Assembly (NCBI GenBank): GCA_041496705.1 | Contig: JBGQFD010000004.1 | Span: 1 to 64,000 of the forward strand | Reading direction: 5' to 3' | DNA: 64,000 nt | Origin: VBDM01 sp041496705 | Lineage (GTDB): Bacteria; Pseudomonadota; Gammaproteobacteria; Burkholderiales; SG8-39 | Shown: piece by piece, positions 8,970-17,528 of the stretch | Numbering within the stretch: the first letter of the stretch is position 1 | Layout of the letters: the number at the start of each line of letters is the position of its first letter | The notes under the pieces: model-generated | Databases searched by the model: none | Seen by the model: the letters and a program-made list of their open reading frames with translations, nothing else | Told to the model about the DNA's origin: nothing | Made by a program: the position numbers and the translations under genes

Positions 8970-10076
8970 GTGAAATACAACGTACTCATTCTGGGAGCCT
9001 CGTACGGCTCGTTGTTCGGCACGAAGTTGCTGCTGGCCGGGCACCGGGTTTCTCTGGTCTGCACCAAGGCGACCGCCGAGCTGATCAACCGTGAAGGGAC
9101 CCGGGTGCGCTTCCCGGTCCGGGGTCGGGAGCCGCTGCTCGAGATCGCATCGAATGGACTTGCGGGCGTACTTTCCGCGAGCACGCCCGACGCGGTTGAC
9201 CCTGGCGAATTCGACCTGGTCGTCCTCGGCATGCAGGAGGCCCAGTACGGCTCGCGAGGAGTTCGGGAGTTGATGGGCCGCCTCGCCCGATCGCGCAAGC
9301 CCTGCTTGGCGATCATGAACATGCCGCCTTTGCCCTATCTCAAACGTATTCCCGGGCTGTCAACGGGACCTCTGGAGGTTTGCTATGCGGATCCCCGGGT
9401 CTGGGAGGGCTTCGAACCCGGGTTGACCACGCTGGCGAGTCCCGATCCCCAGGCATTTCGCCCGCCGGATCAGCCCAAGAACGTTCTTCAGGTCGGCTTG
9501 CCGACCAATTTCAAGGCGGCGCGCTTCGACGCCGAGGAACCGACCGCGTTGCTTCGGAATCTCGAGGCCGACATCGAGGCAGCCCGGTTCCACTCCAACG
9601 ACGGTGCCACGGAAATTCCGGTGAAACTCAAAGTGCACGACTCGATCTTCGTGCCGCTGGCCAAGTGGCCGATGTTGATGACGGGCAACTACCGCTGCAT
9701 CCGGCCGCACGACATGATCCCCATCAAAGAGGCGGTGCACGGGGACGTCGAGAGATCCCGGGAGATCTACGACTGGGTCGCGAAACTCTGTGCCGGGCTG
9801 GGCGCGGAGTCTGCCGACCTGGTTCCTTTCGAGAAGTACGCCAAGGCCGCCGAGAGCCTGGGCAAACCCTCTTCCGCAGCGCGCGCGCTTTTTGGCGGCG
9901 CCGAGCACATCGAGCGGGTCGACAGCCTGGTTCGACGCATCGCCCGCCAGCTGGGCCTTCAGTCCGACCCGCTGCACGAGATTGTCGCGCTGGTGGATGA
10001 GCGCCTCGGAAGAAACCGCTCCGCCGCCGAACGGCGGCTCTTTGACTCGGCCGTCGTGCCCGCGATGGCGGGGTGA
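8970..10076 (+). CDS. Ketopantoate reductase (ApbA/PanE)-like NAD(P)-binding protein
   Basis: 368 residues with an N-terminal Rossmann fold: NVLILGASYGSLFG at residues 4-17, with the loose glycine pattern of the ApbA/PanE family. It is longer than PanE (about 300) and the sequence diverges after the nucleotide domain. A 2-ketopantoate substrate is therefore doubtful; an oxidoreductase acting on an organic acid fits as well. The GTG start at 8970 has GGAGG nine bases upstream. It lies 31 bases after aceB on the same strand, so the two could be co-transcribed. Confidence 0.65.
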   Translation: MKYNVLILGASYGSLFGTKLLLAGHRVSLVCTKATAELINREGTRVRFPVRGREPLLEIASNGLAGVLSASTPDAVDPGEFDLVVLGMQEAQYGSRGVRELMGRLARSRKPCLAIMNMPPLPYLKRIPGLSTGPLEVCYADPRVWEGFEPGLTTLASPDPQAFRPPDQPKNVLQVGLPTNFKAARFDAEEPTALLRNLEADIEAARFHSNDGATEIPVKLKVHDSIFVPLAKWPMLMTGNYRCIRPHDMIPIKEAVHGDVERSREIYDWVAKLCAGLGAESADLVPFEKYAKAAESLGKPSSAARALFGGAEHIERVDSLVRRIARQLGLQSDPLHEIVALVDERLGRNRSAAERRLFDSAVVPAMAG

Positions 10077-10119
10077 GCGGCCTTCGGGACTGCGCTACGC
10101 CGATCAGGGCGCCCGCGCC

Positions 10120-10680
10120 CTAGTGAGCAGGCTGAAGCGCGAGGTAGATTAAGAGCGCCACGAGCAGGGTGCCCGCCACCCACCACGCCGGATGAATCCC
10201 CCGGTTCCTGGCAGGCACTGCCTCCTTGGGTTTGACGGCAGGCCCGGCGAGCTTCTCGTTGAACGCGGCAAAGAAGTCGTCTGCCATCTTTCTTGCGACG
10301 CCGTCGATGAGGCGCGATCCGACCTGCGCGAGCTTGCCACCCACGCTGGCGCTCGCGGTGTAGCGGAGGCGGGTTGCGCCGCCTTCGGACTGCAGCGAAA
10401 CTTTGGCGCCGCCCTTGCCGAATCCGGCGGCGCCACCCGAGCCTTCGAACGACAGGGAATACGAATTCGGCGGGTTCAGGTCGGCGAGCAGCAGCTTGCC
10501 GGAGAATTTCGCCTTGACTGGCCCGACGGCCGCGGTTATGGCCACCTTGTACTCGGAGTCGGAGACTCTCTCGATCGAGTCGCATCCGGCGATGCACGCC
10601 TTGAGCACCTTGGGGTCGTTCAGCGCCCGCCAGACTTCGGCCTGCGCCACGGGGATCAGTTGTTCGCCGGTCATTTCCAT
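10120..10680 (-). CDS. CoxG-family SRPBCC protein with C-terminal membrane anchor
   Basis: 186 residues. Residues 1-145 match the CO-dehydrogenase subunit G family (SRPBCC fold): MTGEQLIPV, LKACIAGCDSIE, GPVKAKFSG and KMADDFFAAF. A single hydrophobic helix near residues 165-183 would anchor it in the inner membrane. In carboxydotrophs CoxG is reported to attach the molybdenum hydroxylase to the membrane. Here the nearest molybdenum hydroxylase is the iorAB-like pair 5 kb away, so a link is only a suggestion. It stands alone, divergent from a Bug-type binding protein. Confidence 0.82.
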   Translation of the reverse strand: MEMTGEQLIPVAQAEVWRALNDPKVLKACIAGCDSIERVSDSEYKVAITAAVGPVKAKFSGKLLLADLNPPNSYSLSFEGSGGAAGFGKGGAKVSLQSEGGATRLRYTASASVGGKLAQVGSRLIDGVARKMADDFFAAFNEKLAGPAVKPKEAVPARNRGIHPAWWVAGTLLVALLIYLALQPAH

Positions 10681-10767
10681 GGGGATTCCGTTCCTGTATG
10701 CGGCACGTTCGGCCGGGTGGCCGGAGTAAGGCTATTCTAGCGCGCCGCTCGGGTAAAATAGCGCCCT

Positions 10768-11787
10768 GTGAAGCTTGCCCGTTCGCCCCGCCCACTTCGC
10801 GTGCGTACCCGCACTCGAGCACGCGCCCTGATGCTCGTCGCTGCCGCCGCATTCGGCGTCGCCGCGGCGGCGCCCGCGACTTCGCAGACCTGGCCCGCCA
10901 AGACGGTGCGCATCATCGTCCCGTTCGCACCCGGAGGCACGGCCGACACGCTGGGCCGGCTGGTCGCGCAGAAGCTGGGCGAAAGCCTCAAGGAAAATTT
11001 CGTCATCGAGAACCGCGGCGGCGCCGGCGGCGTCATCGGCTCGGAAATCGTCGCCAGGGCCGTCCCGGATGGCTACACGCTGCTGGTTTCCGGGGTCGCC
11101 TCGCACTGCATCGCACCGGCCCTGTCGAAGAAGTTCCCATTCGATCCGGTGCGGGACTTCTCGCACATCGCGCTGTTCGGCGGGCCGCCCGGCGTGCTCG
11201 TTGTGAACCCGGCGCTGCCGACGCAGGACCTGAAGCAGTTAATTGCCTACGCACGGAACAATCCAGGGAAACTCGCCTACGGCTCGCCGGGCAACGGCAC
11301 CCAGGGGCACCTGATCGCCGAGCAGTTGAAGCAGGTGACGGGCATTCAGATGACCCATGTTCCCTACAAGGGGGCGAGCCTCGCCGTCGCCGACCTGATC
11401 GCCGGGCACCTGCCGGTGACTTCCACCACGCTGACTACCGCGGCCACCCAGATCAAGGCTGGCAGGGCACGCGCGCTGGCGGTGAGCTCGGCGATTCGCG
11501 TTCCTGATTTTCCCGAGGTGCCGACCTTCGCCGAGCTGGGCTACCCGGAACTGACCGCGTCCATCTGGTTTTCGCTCTCGGGTCCGCCGGGTCTCGCGCC
11601 GGAGGTCGTCGCCCGCCTGAACACCGAGGTGCGTCGCGTGTTGAAGCTTGCGGACGTGCGCGAGCGCCTGCGGCCCGAAGGCATCGAGCCGGGGGACCTC
11701 GATCCTCAGCAGTTCACGGCGTTCCTGGCCGCCGAGCTCACGCGTTGGGGGCCGATCGTGCGCGCTTCCGGGGCGACCGCCGACTGA
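10768..11787 (+). CDS. Bug-family tripartite tricarboxylate transporter (TctC-like) substrate-binding protein
   Basis: Periplasmic solute-binding protein, 339 residues. An arginine-rich N-region and a hydrophobic core give a signal peptide ending near residue 39 (ATSQ). The mature protein shows the family features WPAKTVRIIVPFAPGG, the ENRGGAGG loop and HVPYKGAS. No TctA/TctB membrane partner is adjacent, as is common for Bug proteins. It lies 32 bases before a phthalate-dioxygenase-like gene, so it probably binds the aromatic acid or a breakdown product (inference). A TAAAAT-like -10 is visible near 10753. Confidence 0.9.
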   Translation: MKLARSPRPLRVRTRTRARALMLVAAAAFGVAAAAPATSQTWPAKTVRIIVPFAPGGTADTLGRLVAQKLGESLKENFVIENRGGAGGVIGSEIVARAVPDGYTLLVSGVASHCIAPALSKKFPFDPVRDFSHIALFGGPPGVLVVNPALPTQDLKQLIAYARNNPGKLAYGSPGNGTQGHLIAEQLKQVTGIQMTHVPYKGASLAVADLIAGHLPVTSTTLTTAATQIKAGRARALAVSSAIRVPDFPEVPTFAELGYPELTASIWFSLSGPPGLAPEVVARLNTEVRRVLKLADVRERLRPEGIEPGDLDPQQFTAFLAAELTRWGPIVRASGATAD

Positions 11788-11819
11788 TTTTCCGCATTCG
11801 CTGATTCGAGGATCGAACC

Positions 11820-13094
11820 ATGTTGACCCAGGGACAGAACGACCAATTGACCCGCACCGATCGCGGCACGCTGATGGGCGATCTGTTCCGCCGTTACTGG
11901 ATTCCCGCCCTGCACAGCTGGGAACTCGCCGAACCCGACAGCGATCCGGTGCGCGTTCAGCTGCTCGGCGAGAAGCTCGTAGCCTTCCGCGACACCCGGG
12001 GTCGCGTCGGCGTCATCGACGAGTTCTGCGCGCACCGCGGCGTGTCGCTGTGGTTCGGCCGCAACGAGGACTGCGGGCTGCGCTGCCCGTACCACGGCTG
12101 GAAATACGACGTGAACGGGCAGTGCACGGACCTTCCTTCGGAGCTGGGCATGGCGGCCAACATCAAGCTGAAGTCGTACCCGGTGATCGAGCGGGGCGAC
12201 GTGGTCTGGATCTACATGGGGCCGCCGGAGCTGCAGCCTGCGCCGCCGGAGCTCGAATGGGCGATGGTTTCCTCGGGGAAGCGCTTCGTGTCCAAGCGCG
12301 TGCAGGAGTGCAACTACCTGCAGGCGATCGAGGGTGGCATCGATTCCAGTCACGTGTCCTTCCTGCACTCGGGTGAACTCAACACCGATCCGCTGTTCAA
12401 GGGCAGCCGCGCCAACCAGTACAATCTCGACGACCGCATGCCGGTGTTCGAAGTGGTGGATTTCGAAGGCGGCCTGCTGATCGGCGCACGGCGCAACGCC
12501 GACAAGGGGCGCTACTATTGGCGCATCACGCCCTGGATCATGCCCTGGTACACCATCATCGCGCCGCGCGCGGGCCATCCCATCGGCGCGCACGCCTGGG
12601 TGCCGATCGACGACGAGAACTGCTGGGCCTGGAGCATCAACTACCACCCGAGCCGCGCGCTGTCGGCCACCGAGGTGAGCGCGATGAAGGACGGCGCCGG
12701 CATCCACGTTAAATACATCCCTGGCACCTTCATTCCGCTGGCGAACAAGTCGAACAACTACCTCATCGACCGCTCGGCGCAAAAGCTCGGCCGCTCGTAC
12801 AGCGGCGTGGAAGGTATCGCCATGCAAGACGCATCGCTGCAGGAATCGATGGGCCCTATCCAGGACCGCACGCGCGAGCACCTGTGCCTCACCGACAAGG
12901 GCATCGTCGGCATGCGCAGCCGCCTGCTACGCGCCGCCAAGGCCGCGCGCGAGGGCAAGAGCGTGCCGGGGCTGGAGCCCGCCTCGCAGCGCGTGCGCTC
13001 GTGCGCGATCGAGCTGCCGGTCGGCGAGCACTACAAGGACGGCGCGAAACACGGCCTGTTCCCGGCGCTCGATTCCGAGCCGGTGACCGTCTAG
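11820..13094 (+). CDS. Rieske non-haem iron oxygenase, large subunit (phthalate 4,5-dioxygenase-like)
   Basis: Catalytic component of an aromatic ring-hydroxylating oxygenase, 424 residues. The Rieske cluster is bound by C70, H72, C89 and H92 (CAHRG, CPYHGW). Mononuclear iron ligands are probably H178 and H183, with the bridging D175, in GGIDSSHVSFLHSG. The N-terminus (MLTQGQNDQLTR) and the lack of a beta subunit next door are like phthalate 4,5-dioxygenase and related one-subunit enzymes. The reductase partner is not in the window. The following gene resembles 4,5-dihydroxyphthalate decarboxylase, which would be the next step but one in phthalate breakdown; the intervening dehydrogenase is not adjacent. 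Confidence 0.9.
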   Translation: MLTQGQNDQLTRTDRGTLMGDLFRRYWIPALHSWELAEPDSDPVRVQLLGEKLVAFRDTRGRVGVIDEFCAHRGVSLWFGRNEDCGLRCPYHGWKYDVNGQCTDLPSELGMAANIKLKSYPVIERGDVVWIYMGPPELQPAPPELEWAMVSSGKRFVSKRVQECNYLQAIEGGIDSSHVSFLHSGELNTDPLFKGSRANQYNLDDRMPVFEVVDFEGGLLIGARRNADKGRYYWRITPWIMPWYTIIAPRAGHPIGAHAWVPIDDENCWAWSINYHPSRALSATEVSAMKDGAGIHVKYIPGTFIPLANKSNNYLIDRSAQKLGRSYSGVEGIAMQDASLQESMGPIQDRTREHLCLTDKGIVGMRSRLLRAAKAAREGKSVPGLEPASQRVRSCAIELPVGEHYKDGAKHGLFPALDSEPVTV

Positions 13095-13164
13095 GACGCA
13101 GCGAGGCGACGTGAGCGACCGGGCCCTGCGTGCCCCGGGGCGCTCCGTATCGCGGTGACGTTTC

Positions 13165-14157
13165 ATGCCGAAGCTCAGCCTCTCCCTCGCCTGCTGGGAC
13201 TACGACCGCACCCGCGCGCTCGCGGATGGAAGCGTACGGCCCGAGGGCATCGAGGTCAACTACCAGAATCTCTTCGTCGAAGAGACCTTCTTCCGCATGC
13301 TGCGCAACCGCGAGTTCGACGCGGCGGAGATGTCGCTGTCCTCGTACTGCGTGTCGCTGATGCGCGACGAGCCCGCCTTCATCGCCATCCCGGTGTTTCC
13401 CTCGCGTTTCTTCAGGCACTCGTGCATTTTCGTTTCGGCGAAGAGCGGCATCCGCGAGCCGAAAGACCTCGCCGGGAAGCGGATCGGCGTTCCCGAGTAC
13501 CAGATGACCGCGCCGGTGTGGATCCGCGGCATCCTGCAGGACGAGTACGGCGTCGATCCGGCGAGCCCCGAGTACTGGTCTGGCGGCGAGGAGGAGCCCG
13601 GTCGCGACGAGAAGCTGAAGCTCGATCTGCCGGCGAAATTCAGGCTGAAGGCAATCGGCCCAGCGCAGACTCTCTCGCGCATGGTCGCGGCGGGCGAAAT
13701 CGACGCCCTGCACACGGCGCGCGCGCCCTCGACGTTTTATTCGCAACCGACCGCAGTGAAGCGCCTGTTCGGGGATTTCGTCGAGGTGGAGAAAGCCTAC
13801 TACCGCAAGACCAAGATCTTCCCCATCATGCATACGCTGGTGATCCGCCGCGAACTCTACGAGGCGAACCGCTGGATCGCCCAGTCGCTCTTCAAGGCGT
13901 TCGTGCAGGCGCAGCGCAGGACCTACGACCACCTCAACACCACCATGGCAAACGCCACCATGCTCCCCTGGCAGGCGGCGCACGTCGAAGAGGCGCGCCG
14001 CGAGTTCGGCGAGGACTGGTGGCCTTACGGTGTCGCTCCCAACCGGCACGTGCTCGACACGTTCCTGCGCTATCACCACGAGCAGGGCCTGTCGAAGCGT
14101 AGACTGGGGGTCGAAGAACTGTTCGCGCCGGAGACGCGGGAGTCTTTCCGCGTCTGA
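13165..14157 (+). CDS. 4,5-dihydroxyphthalate decarboxylase (Pht5)-like, binding-protein-fold protein
   Basis: 330 residues with a periplasmic-binding-protein-like fold but no signal peptide, so it is predicted to be cytoplasmic. It belongs to the family of Pht5, which removes CO2 from 4,5-dihydroxyphthalate to give protocatechuate. Shared features are LACWDYDRTRAL, RNREFDAAEMS, SGIREPKDLAGKRIG and the late WWPYGVAPNR. It follows the phthalate-dioxygenase-like gene by 70 bases. Many betaproteobacteria carry numerous paralogues whose substrates are unknown. Two more copies lie at 20065 and 25980. Confidence 0.82.
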   Translation: MPKLSLSLACWDYDRTRALADGSVRPEGIEVNYQNLFVEETFFRMLRNREFDAAEMSLSSYCVSLMRDEPAFIAIPVFPSRFFRHSCIFVSAKSGIREPKDLAGKRIGVPEYQMTAPVWIRGILQDEYGVDPASPEYWSGGEEEPGRDEKLKLDLPAKFRLKAIGPAQTLSRMVAAGEIDALHTARAPSTFYSQPTAVKRLFGDFVEVEKAYYRKTKIFPIMHTLVIRRELYEANRWIAQSLFKAFVQAQRRTYDHLNTTMANATMLPWQAAHVEEARREFGEDWWPYGVAPNRHVLDTFLRYHHEQGLSKRRLGVEELFAPETRESFRV

Positions 14158-14205
14158 CGCACGGCAATCTGCCGAATTCCGCCGGGATTTGAACGGGAGG
14201 GAAAA

Positions 14206-14649
14206 ATGAAACCCAAATGGGCAGACGGCCTCCGCCAGGACGTCGACGAGATTGCACACGCGCTCGGCAACGTGCTGGTCGATGCCTTTCACCTTCTTGC
14301 ATTGTTCGCCATCGGAGCCGCGACGGTGTGGGCGGCGGTCGTGGCCTTCCTCGGCATGACGGCGAAGGGACACGCATCGATCGACGACATCCTGCTCCTA
14401 TTCATTTACCTAGAGCTCGGTGCCATGGTCGGCATCTACTTCAAGACCAACCACATGCCCGTGCGCTTCCTCATCTACGTGGCGATGACCGCCCTGACGC
14501 GGCTGCTGATTTCGGACGTGCAGTCGCACCATGTGCCCGACATGGGCATCGTGCTGGTCGCGGGGGCGATCCTGCTGCTCGCGTTTGCAACGCTGGTGAT
14601 CCGCTATGCGTCTTCCAAGTTTCCGTCGGCGCATTCGAGCGAGAAGTAA
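14206..14649 (+). CDS. PsiE-family inner-membrane protein
   Basis: 147 residues, with four hydrophobic segments near residues 22-46, 58-80, 86-102 and 110-133. It matches the phosphate-starvation-inducible PsiE family (FIYLELGAMVGIYF, HMPVRFLIYVAMTALTR). Biochemical function is unknown. A strong ribosome site (GGGAGGG) precedes the ATG. It is ten bases upstream of a secreted hydrolase gene on the same strand, a probable operon. Confidence 0.85.
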   Translation: MKPKWADGLRQDVDEIAHALGNVLVDAFHLLALFAIGAATVWAAVVAFLGMTAKGHASIDDILLLFIYLELGAMVGIYFKTNHMPVRFLIYVAMTALTRLLISDVQSHHVPDMGIVLVAGAILLLAFATLVIRYASSKFPSAHSSEK

Positions 14650-14659
14650 AGGAGGACAG

Positions 14660-15643
14660 GTGCCTTCGAACGAGCGCAGGAAATTTCTCGGCGCCGGCGC
14701 GGCGACCGCGATGATGGCCGCCGCTGGCAACGCGCTCGCGCAGCAGGCGCCGGCGCAGCGCGCCAAAGGCCCGCGCGTGTGGCTGGACCTCGACCAGAAG
14801 GAACTCGACGACGCCTACGACCAGAGCGTCTACGCGCCGAACCAGCCGCAGGTCACCGGCCGCTACGCAACCAACAGCGAGGTGACGCGCTCGCGCCTGG
14901 GGGCGCCACGGCGTTTCGCCTACGGACCGGCGCCGGCCGAGGGGCTGGACGTCTTCGCGGCGAAGCGGCCGAATGCTCCGATCAACGTATTCGTGCACGG
15001 CGGCGCCTGGCGCGGCGGCCTGGCGAAAAACTACGCCTTCCTCGCGGAACTGTTCGTCAACGCGGGCGCGCACTTTGTCGTGCTCGACTTCGCCAGCGTC
15101 GCGGAGCTCGGCGGAAACCTGTTGCTGATGGCCGAGCAGGTGAGGCGCGCGGTTGCGTGGGTGCGGCGTCACGCCGCCGAGTTTGGCGGCGACGCGGAGC
15201 GGATCCATGTTTCCGGCCACTCCTCGGGCGCGCATCTCGCGGGGACCGTGCTCCTGACCGACTGGAAGAAAGAATTCGATCTGTCGGCCGACACGCTCAA
15301 GGGGGCGCTGCTGTGCAGCGGCATGTACGACCTGAAGCCGGTGCGGCTTTCGGCGCGCAGTTCCTACGTCAAGTTCACCGACGCAATGGAAGACGCGCTG
15401 AGCACGCAGCGCCACCTCGCGCGGATCGGCTGCCCGGTGATCGTCGCGCACGGCACCCAGGAAACACCAGAGTTCCAGCGCCAGACACGCGACTTTGCCA
15501 CAGCGCTCAAAGTCGCCGGGAAGCCCGTGCAGCTGCTCGTCGGGCAGGGCTACAACCATTTCGAGATGCTGGAGACGCTCGCCAGCCCCTATGGTCTGCT
15601 CGGCCGCGCGGTACTGGAGCAGATGAAACTTGTCCCGGCGTAG
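14660..15643 (+). CDS. Tat-exported alpha/beta-hydrolase (carboxylesterase / kynurenine-formamidase-like)
   Basis: 327 residues. The N-terminus is a twin-arginine signal, ERRKFLGAGAATAMM, ending near ALAQ. The catalytic domain has the oxyanion HGGAW near residue 114 and the nucleophile elbow GHSSGAH near residue 190, with a late histidine in GYNHFEM. This is the esterase/arylformamidase-like branch of the fold; the substrate is unknown. The GTG at 14660 with AGGAGG upstream was chosen over an ATG at 14606, which would lie inside the psiE-like gene and precede the signal peptide. Confidence 0.85.
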   Translation: MPSNERRKFLGAGAATAMMAAAGNALAQQAPAQRAKGPRVWLDLDQKELDDAYDQSVYAPNQPQVTGRYATNSEVTRSRLGAPRRFAYGPAPAEGLDVFAAKRPNAPINVFVHGGAWRGGLAKNYAFLAELFVNAGAHFVVLDFASVAELGGNLLLMAEQVRRAVAWVRRHAAEFGGDAERIHVSGHSSGAHLAGTVLLTDWKKEFDLSADTLKGALLCSGMYDLKPVRLSARSSYVKFTDAMEDALSTQRHLARIGCPVIVAHGTQETPEFQRQTRDFATALKVAGKPVQLLVGQGYNHFEMLETLASPYGLLGRAVLEQMKLVPA

Positions 15644-15657
15644 AAGCACCACTGCCG

Positions 15658-15897
15658 CATAGCTTTGCCGCCAGCGTCACGCCGACCGTGCTGGCGGCTA
15701 ATCCGGCTCGCGGCCTGTTCGTGATCGGGGTCAACGGCACGGTGCAGGTGTATACGCAGATGTCCGCCTACCAGATTGCGCTGCAGGCCGATCTGTTCGC
15801 AGGCCGCAAGGCGCGGAGCTTCGTCGCGACCGGTGGTACTTATGCCGACGGCACCAAGACCTTGACTTCGAGTGTCATGGCGACGGTGTTGCAGTAA
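15658..15897 (+). pseudogene. Orphan C-terminal gene fragment, no start
   Basis: A frame of about 79 codons reads as genuine protein (ARGLFVIGVNGTVQVYTQ ... FVATGGTYADGTKTL) and ends in TAA at 15897. It has no ribosome site or start codon, and upstream the same frame is only the antisense-like shadow of the hydrolase gene. It looks like the tail of a larger secreted beta-rich protein whose front has been lost. The family was not identified. It sits between the hydrolase gene and a convergent alcohol dehydrogenase. Confidence 0.45.
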
Positions 15898-15936
15898 GAG
15901 CCCAGGCGGGGCACGAGTCTCGCTCGAACCCGCCGT

Positions 15937-17043
15937 CTACTCCCAGGGCATCAGGGAGGCGTGGATCACGTCCGGCACGCCCTTGCCCCCCACCGAGCGG
16001 ATGGCGAGGTCGACGTCCTTCAGCCCGAAGCGGTGCGTGGTCACTTTCTCCAGTGGGAAACGCTTAGAGGCGAGCTGAGCCAGGGCGAGCTCGCACGCCT
16101 TGTAGCTGTGCCCGCGCGCGCTCTTCATGGTGATGAATTTCACCGTGACTTTCTCGAGCGGGAAATTCGGGAACTCCTTCATTTCCCCCTGGACCACGAT
16201 GGTTCCGCCCTTGCGCTTGAGCGCTTCGACGCCCAGCAGGATCGGCAGGGTCCCGGCGCCGGCAGTGCAGTCGAGCGCGACGTCGACGCCTTTGCCGCCC
16301 GTGATCTCCCGGATGCGCGCGAGGGGGTCCTCCTTCTGCACGTCGATCACATGGTCGGCGCCGAGTTCCTTGGCGACCTTCATCCGCGCGGCGTCCTTTG
16401 AAGTGCCGGTGACGATGATGAGCGAAGCGCCGGCCTGCTTGCAGATCACCGTCTGCGACAAGCCCTGCTGGCCCGGCCCTTGGATGAGCACCGTCGAGTT
16501 ATAGCCGACCCCGCCGTCGAAGAGCGACCATTCGACGCCGTTCGCCATGGGGGTGACCAGGCCCGCAAGTTCCGCGCTTACTCCCGCGGGGGCCCGGTGC
16601 ACGACCGCGTTCCAGGGAAGATAGACGTACTGGGCGAACCCGCCCCACAGGTGCGGCGCCTTTTCCGCCGAGGTGTAGCCGTAGCGGACGCCGTCGGGGT
16701 TGTTGCGCCAGTCGGTGTTCTCGCAGTGCCGGTACTGGCCGAGGTGGCACCACTCGCACTTGCCGCACATGACGTAGTGCTCGACGAAGACGAGGTCGCC
16801 TTCCTTGAAACCTTTCCGCCGGGTGAACTCGCGGCCGGCTTTCGCGATCACCCCGATGTTCTCGTGGCCCATGATCACCGGGCTCAGCGTCGGCGGGTGC
16901 GCGTAGAGCTTGACGTCGGTGCCGCAGATCCCGGCGACCTCCATCTTCATGAGGGCACTGTCCTCCGGGATCTCGGGCATCGGGTATTCGCGGATCTCGG
17001 TTCGGCTCGGGCCGGTCCGCACTGCCGCCAGCACTTTTTCCAC
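15937..17043 (-). CDS. Zinc-dependent medium-chain alcohol dehydrogenase
   Basis: 368 residues, MDR superfamily. Catalytic zinc ligands are in GICGTDVK and GHENIGVI. The structural zinc loop has four cysteines (VMCGKCEWCHLGQYRHC), and a nucleotide-binding region follows near residues 180-215 (VLIQGPGQQG). The GTG at 17043 with GGAGGA upstream is preferred to the longer frame, which adds about 49 residues of non-conserved sequence. It is a single gene between two gene relics. Substrate unknown; oxidation of an alcohol or diol in the surrounding catabolic routes is possible. Confidence 0.88.
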   Translation of the reverse strand: MEKVLAAVRTGPSRTEIREYPMPEIPEDSALMKMEVAGICGTDVKLYAHPPTLSPVIMGHENIGVIAKAGREFTRRKGFKEGDLVFVEHYVMCGKCEWCHLGQYRHCENTDWRNNPDGVRYGYTSAEKAPHLWGGFAQYVYLPWNAVVHRAPAGVSAELAGLVTPMANGVEWSLFDGGVGYNSTVLIQGPGQQGLSQTVICKQAGASLIIVTGTSKDAARMKVAKELGADHVIDVQKEDPLARIREITGGKGVDVALDCTAGAGTLPILLGVEALKRKGGTIVVQGEMKEFPNFPLEKVTVKFITMKSARGHSYKACELALAQLASKRFPLEKVTTHRFGLKDVDLAIRSVGGKGVPDVIHASLMPWE

Positions 17044-17205
17044 CTGCGTTCCTCCAGTCACGGCTCTCGCCGGGCATTTTCTCATGCATTGGGGAGCGAT
17101 TCTTGCGGTTCGCGCAGCTCGCGTACACCCGGGACGGGCCGAAGCGGGCCCTTGCCAGGCCGGGTGGGGGCTGCAGTAGAATTTCCCCAAAATTCCGGAT
17201 CAACA

Positions 17206-17403
17206 ATGGCGAGTAGTAGCGGATTCGACGCATCGATACCCGCTGGCGCCAGGCGCATGACGCGAGTTCGCGCCGCGTCGCTGCATCTCGGCATCAGCAT
17301 GTTCGTGGCCCTTATCTCGGTCGCGTCGATGATTCTCGTCTGGTATCCGCCGCCCCTGTTCCAGCTGCTCGGCGGTTTCGGGCTGCTGCTGCTTCTTGCC
17401 GGA
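17206..17403 (+). pseudogene. Truncated N-terminus of a TfpX/TfpZ-type type IV pilin accessory protein
   Basis: From the ATG at 17206 the frame reads MTRVRAASLHLGISMFVALI and then WYPPPLFQLLGGF and LLLLLAGV. From memory this matches the start of TfpX/TfpZ membrane proteins, where the sequence continues with a second and third helix. Here homology stops at about 17403 and the frame runs into an inverted repeat and unrelated sequence. A full-length protein would be about 200 residues or more. No pilin genes are nearby. Confidence 0.55.
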
Positions 17404-17426
17404 GTCCCTGGAACTGAGTCAGGGAC
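17404..17426. repeat. Short inverted repeat at the break in the tfpX-like relic
   Basis: GTCCCTG (17404-17410) and CAGGGAC (17420-17426) form a 7-bp stem with a nine-base loop. A further GAGTCCC follows at 17431. The repeat begins exactly where homology to the pilin accessory protein ends. Confidence 0.5.
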
Positions 17427-17528
17427 GCGGAGTCCCGAGATCCCGAATCGCTGCCGAGGCGCCCCCGGCAATTCCGCTATCATTGGCACCGCGTGTCCCC
17501 GGGGGCCGGTATGCTTTGGAAGGCAGAA

